Positions 23,702-23,867 of a stretch of 23,867 nucleotides of DNA are shown here, one piece after another; positions within the stretch are counted from its first letter, which is position 1, and every line of letters starts with the position of its first letter. A model generated the notes under the pieces. That model saw only the letters and a program-made list of their open reading frames with translations, made no database searches and was not told the origin of the DNA. The DNA comes from JBBSUQ01 sp038234235 (lineage in GTDB: Bacteria > Bacteroidota > Bacteroidia > Flavobacteriales_D > Crocinitomicaceae): contig JBBSUQ010000031.1 of NCBI GenBank assembly GCA_038234235.1, positions 1-23,867 on the forward strand. Direction: 5' to 3'. Position numbers and translations under genes: made by a program.

Positions 23702-23867
23702 TGGCAAGTCTCTCCTTAACAGTTTGCCATTCAGTATATTTATTTTCACCTTCATCATCACTTTGTTATGAAATGTCTAATTGATTCTTCTGCCAAATGG
23801 GAATGTCAAAGTTTTCAATCTTGACAAAATCAAGAGTTTTTAAATATTCCAAAAGGGCTTTGGCAGC
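23688..23867 (-). pseudogene. 3' end of an antitoxin-like gene (addiction-module component type) interrupted by an in-frame stop
   Basis: From the window edge the minus strand reads 33 codons (AAKALLEYLKTLDFVKIENF, then DIPIWQKNQLDIS) to a TAA at 23768-23766. The same frame then continues for 25 sense codons, including DDEGENKYTEWQTVKERL, to a TAA at 23690-23688. The first part resembles the AKALLEYLKSLDF core of small Bacteroidota antitoxins. The part after the stop resembles the usual Unstab_antitox-like C-terminus (W-x-x-E/Q...ITWEEVKxRL), so the stop seems to cut a once-continuous gene. The 5' end is outside the window. No toxin gene follows; gmhA occupies that space. A natural end at the first TAA is the alternative. 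Confidence 0.5.

Noticed and set aside
1..23867. CRISPR array, tRNA, rRNA, transposase or integrase genes
   Set aside because: No regularly spaced repeats, cloverleaf with CCA end, or recombinase motifs were found on either strand.

Overview
The window is about 24 kb of AT-rich chromosomal DNA from a member of the Bacteroidota, most likely a Flavobacteriales-type organism (lineage inferred, not proven). Supporting evidence: a PorP/SprF-family protein of the type IX secretion (T9SS)/gliding world; an ECF sigma factor paired with a Bacteroidota-style anti-sigma protein; a giant TamB; an unusual DsbD; and the Bacteroidota housekeeping promoter hallmark TAnnTTTG in front of seven genes. Shine-Dalgarno sequences are essentially absent.

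Left edge (1-2662, minus strand): a tight three-gene operon, transcribed sigma factor -> anti-sigma -> PorP/SprF. The 574-residue middle protein is the most interesting object here. It has a cytoplasmic anti-sigma-like domain, one transmembrane helix, a long low-complexity periplasmic stretch, and a C-terminal domain that aligns without gaps to the PorP/SprF protein encoded directly downstream. It therefore looks like one polypeptide spanning both membranes, reporting the state of a PorP/SprF-like outer-membrane barrel to an ECF sigma factor.

2942-11590: a long-chain acyl-CoA synthetase (plus) meets recG (minus) with only 2 bp between stop codons. Upstream of recG come a remnant-like repeat, a DsbD-type transmembrane electron carrier with a small secreted DsbD-alpha-like partner, a small hypothetical gene, and tsaD. 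tsaD is divergent from tamB with only 24 bp between start codons.

11615-17714 (plus): tamB (1520 aa, envelope biogenesis) and a biotin carboxylase with a C-terminal extension. 17761-20934 (minus): two tandem secreted paralogues of unknown function, separated by a perfect 13-bp inverted repeat whose second arm forms the start of the downstream coding sequence. 20977-22991 (minus): purB and a small secreted protein followed by an intrinsic terminator. 23098-23670 (plus): a GmhA-type sedoheptulose-7-phosphate isomerase. The right edge holds a tandem 14-bp repeat and the 3' end of an antitoxin-like reading frame interrupted by an in-frame stop.

Most of the window is core metabolism and envelope biogenesis. 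No rRNA, tRNA, CRISPR array, transposase or phage gene was seen. No gene-free stretch exceeds 300 bases; the longest are 2663-2941, 6805-7043 and 22336-22571.
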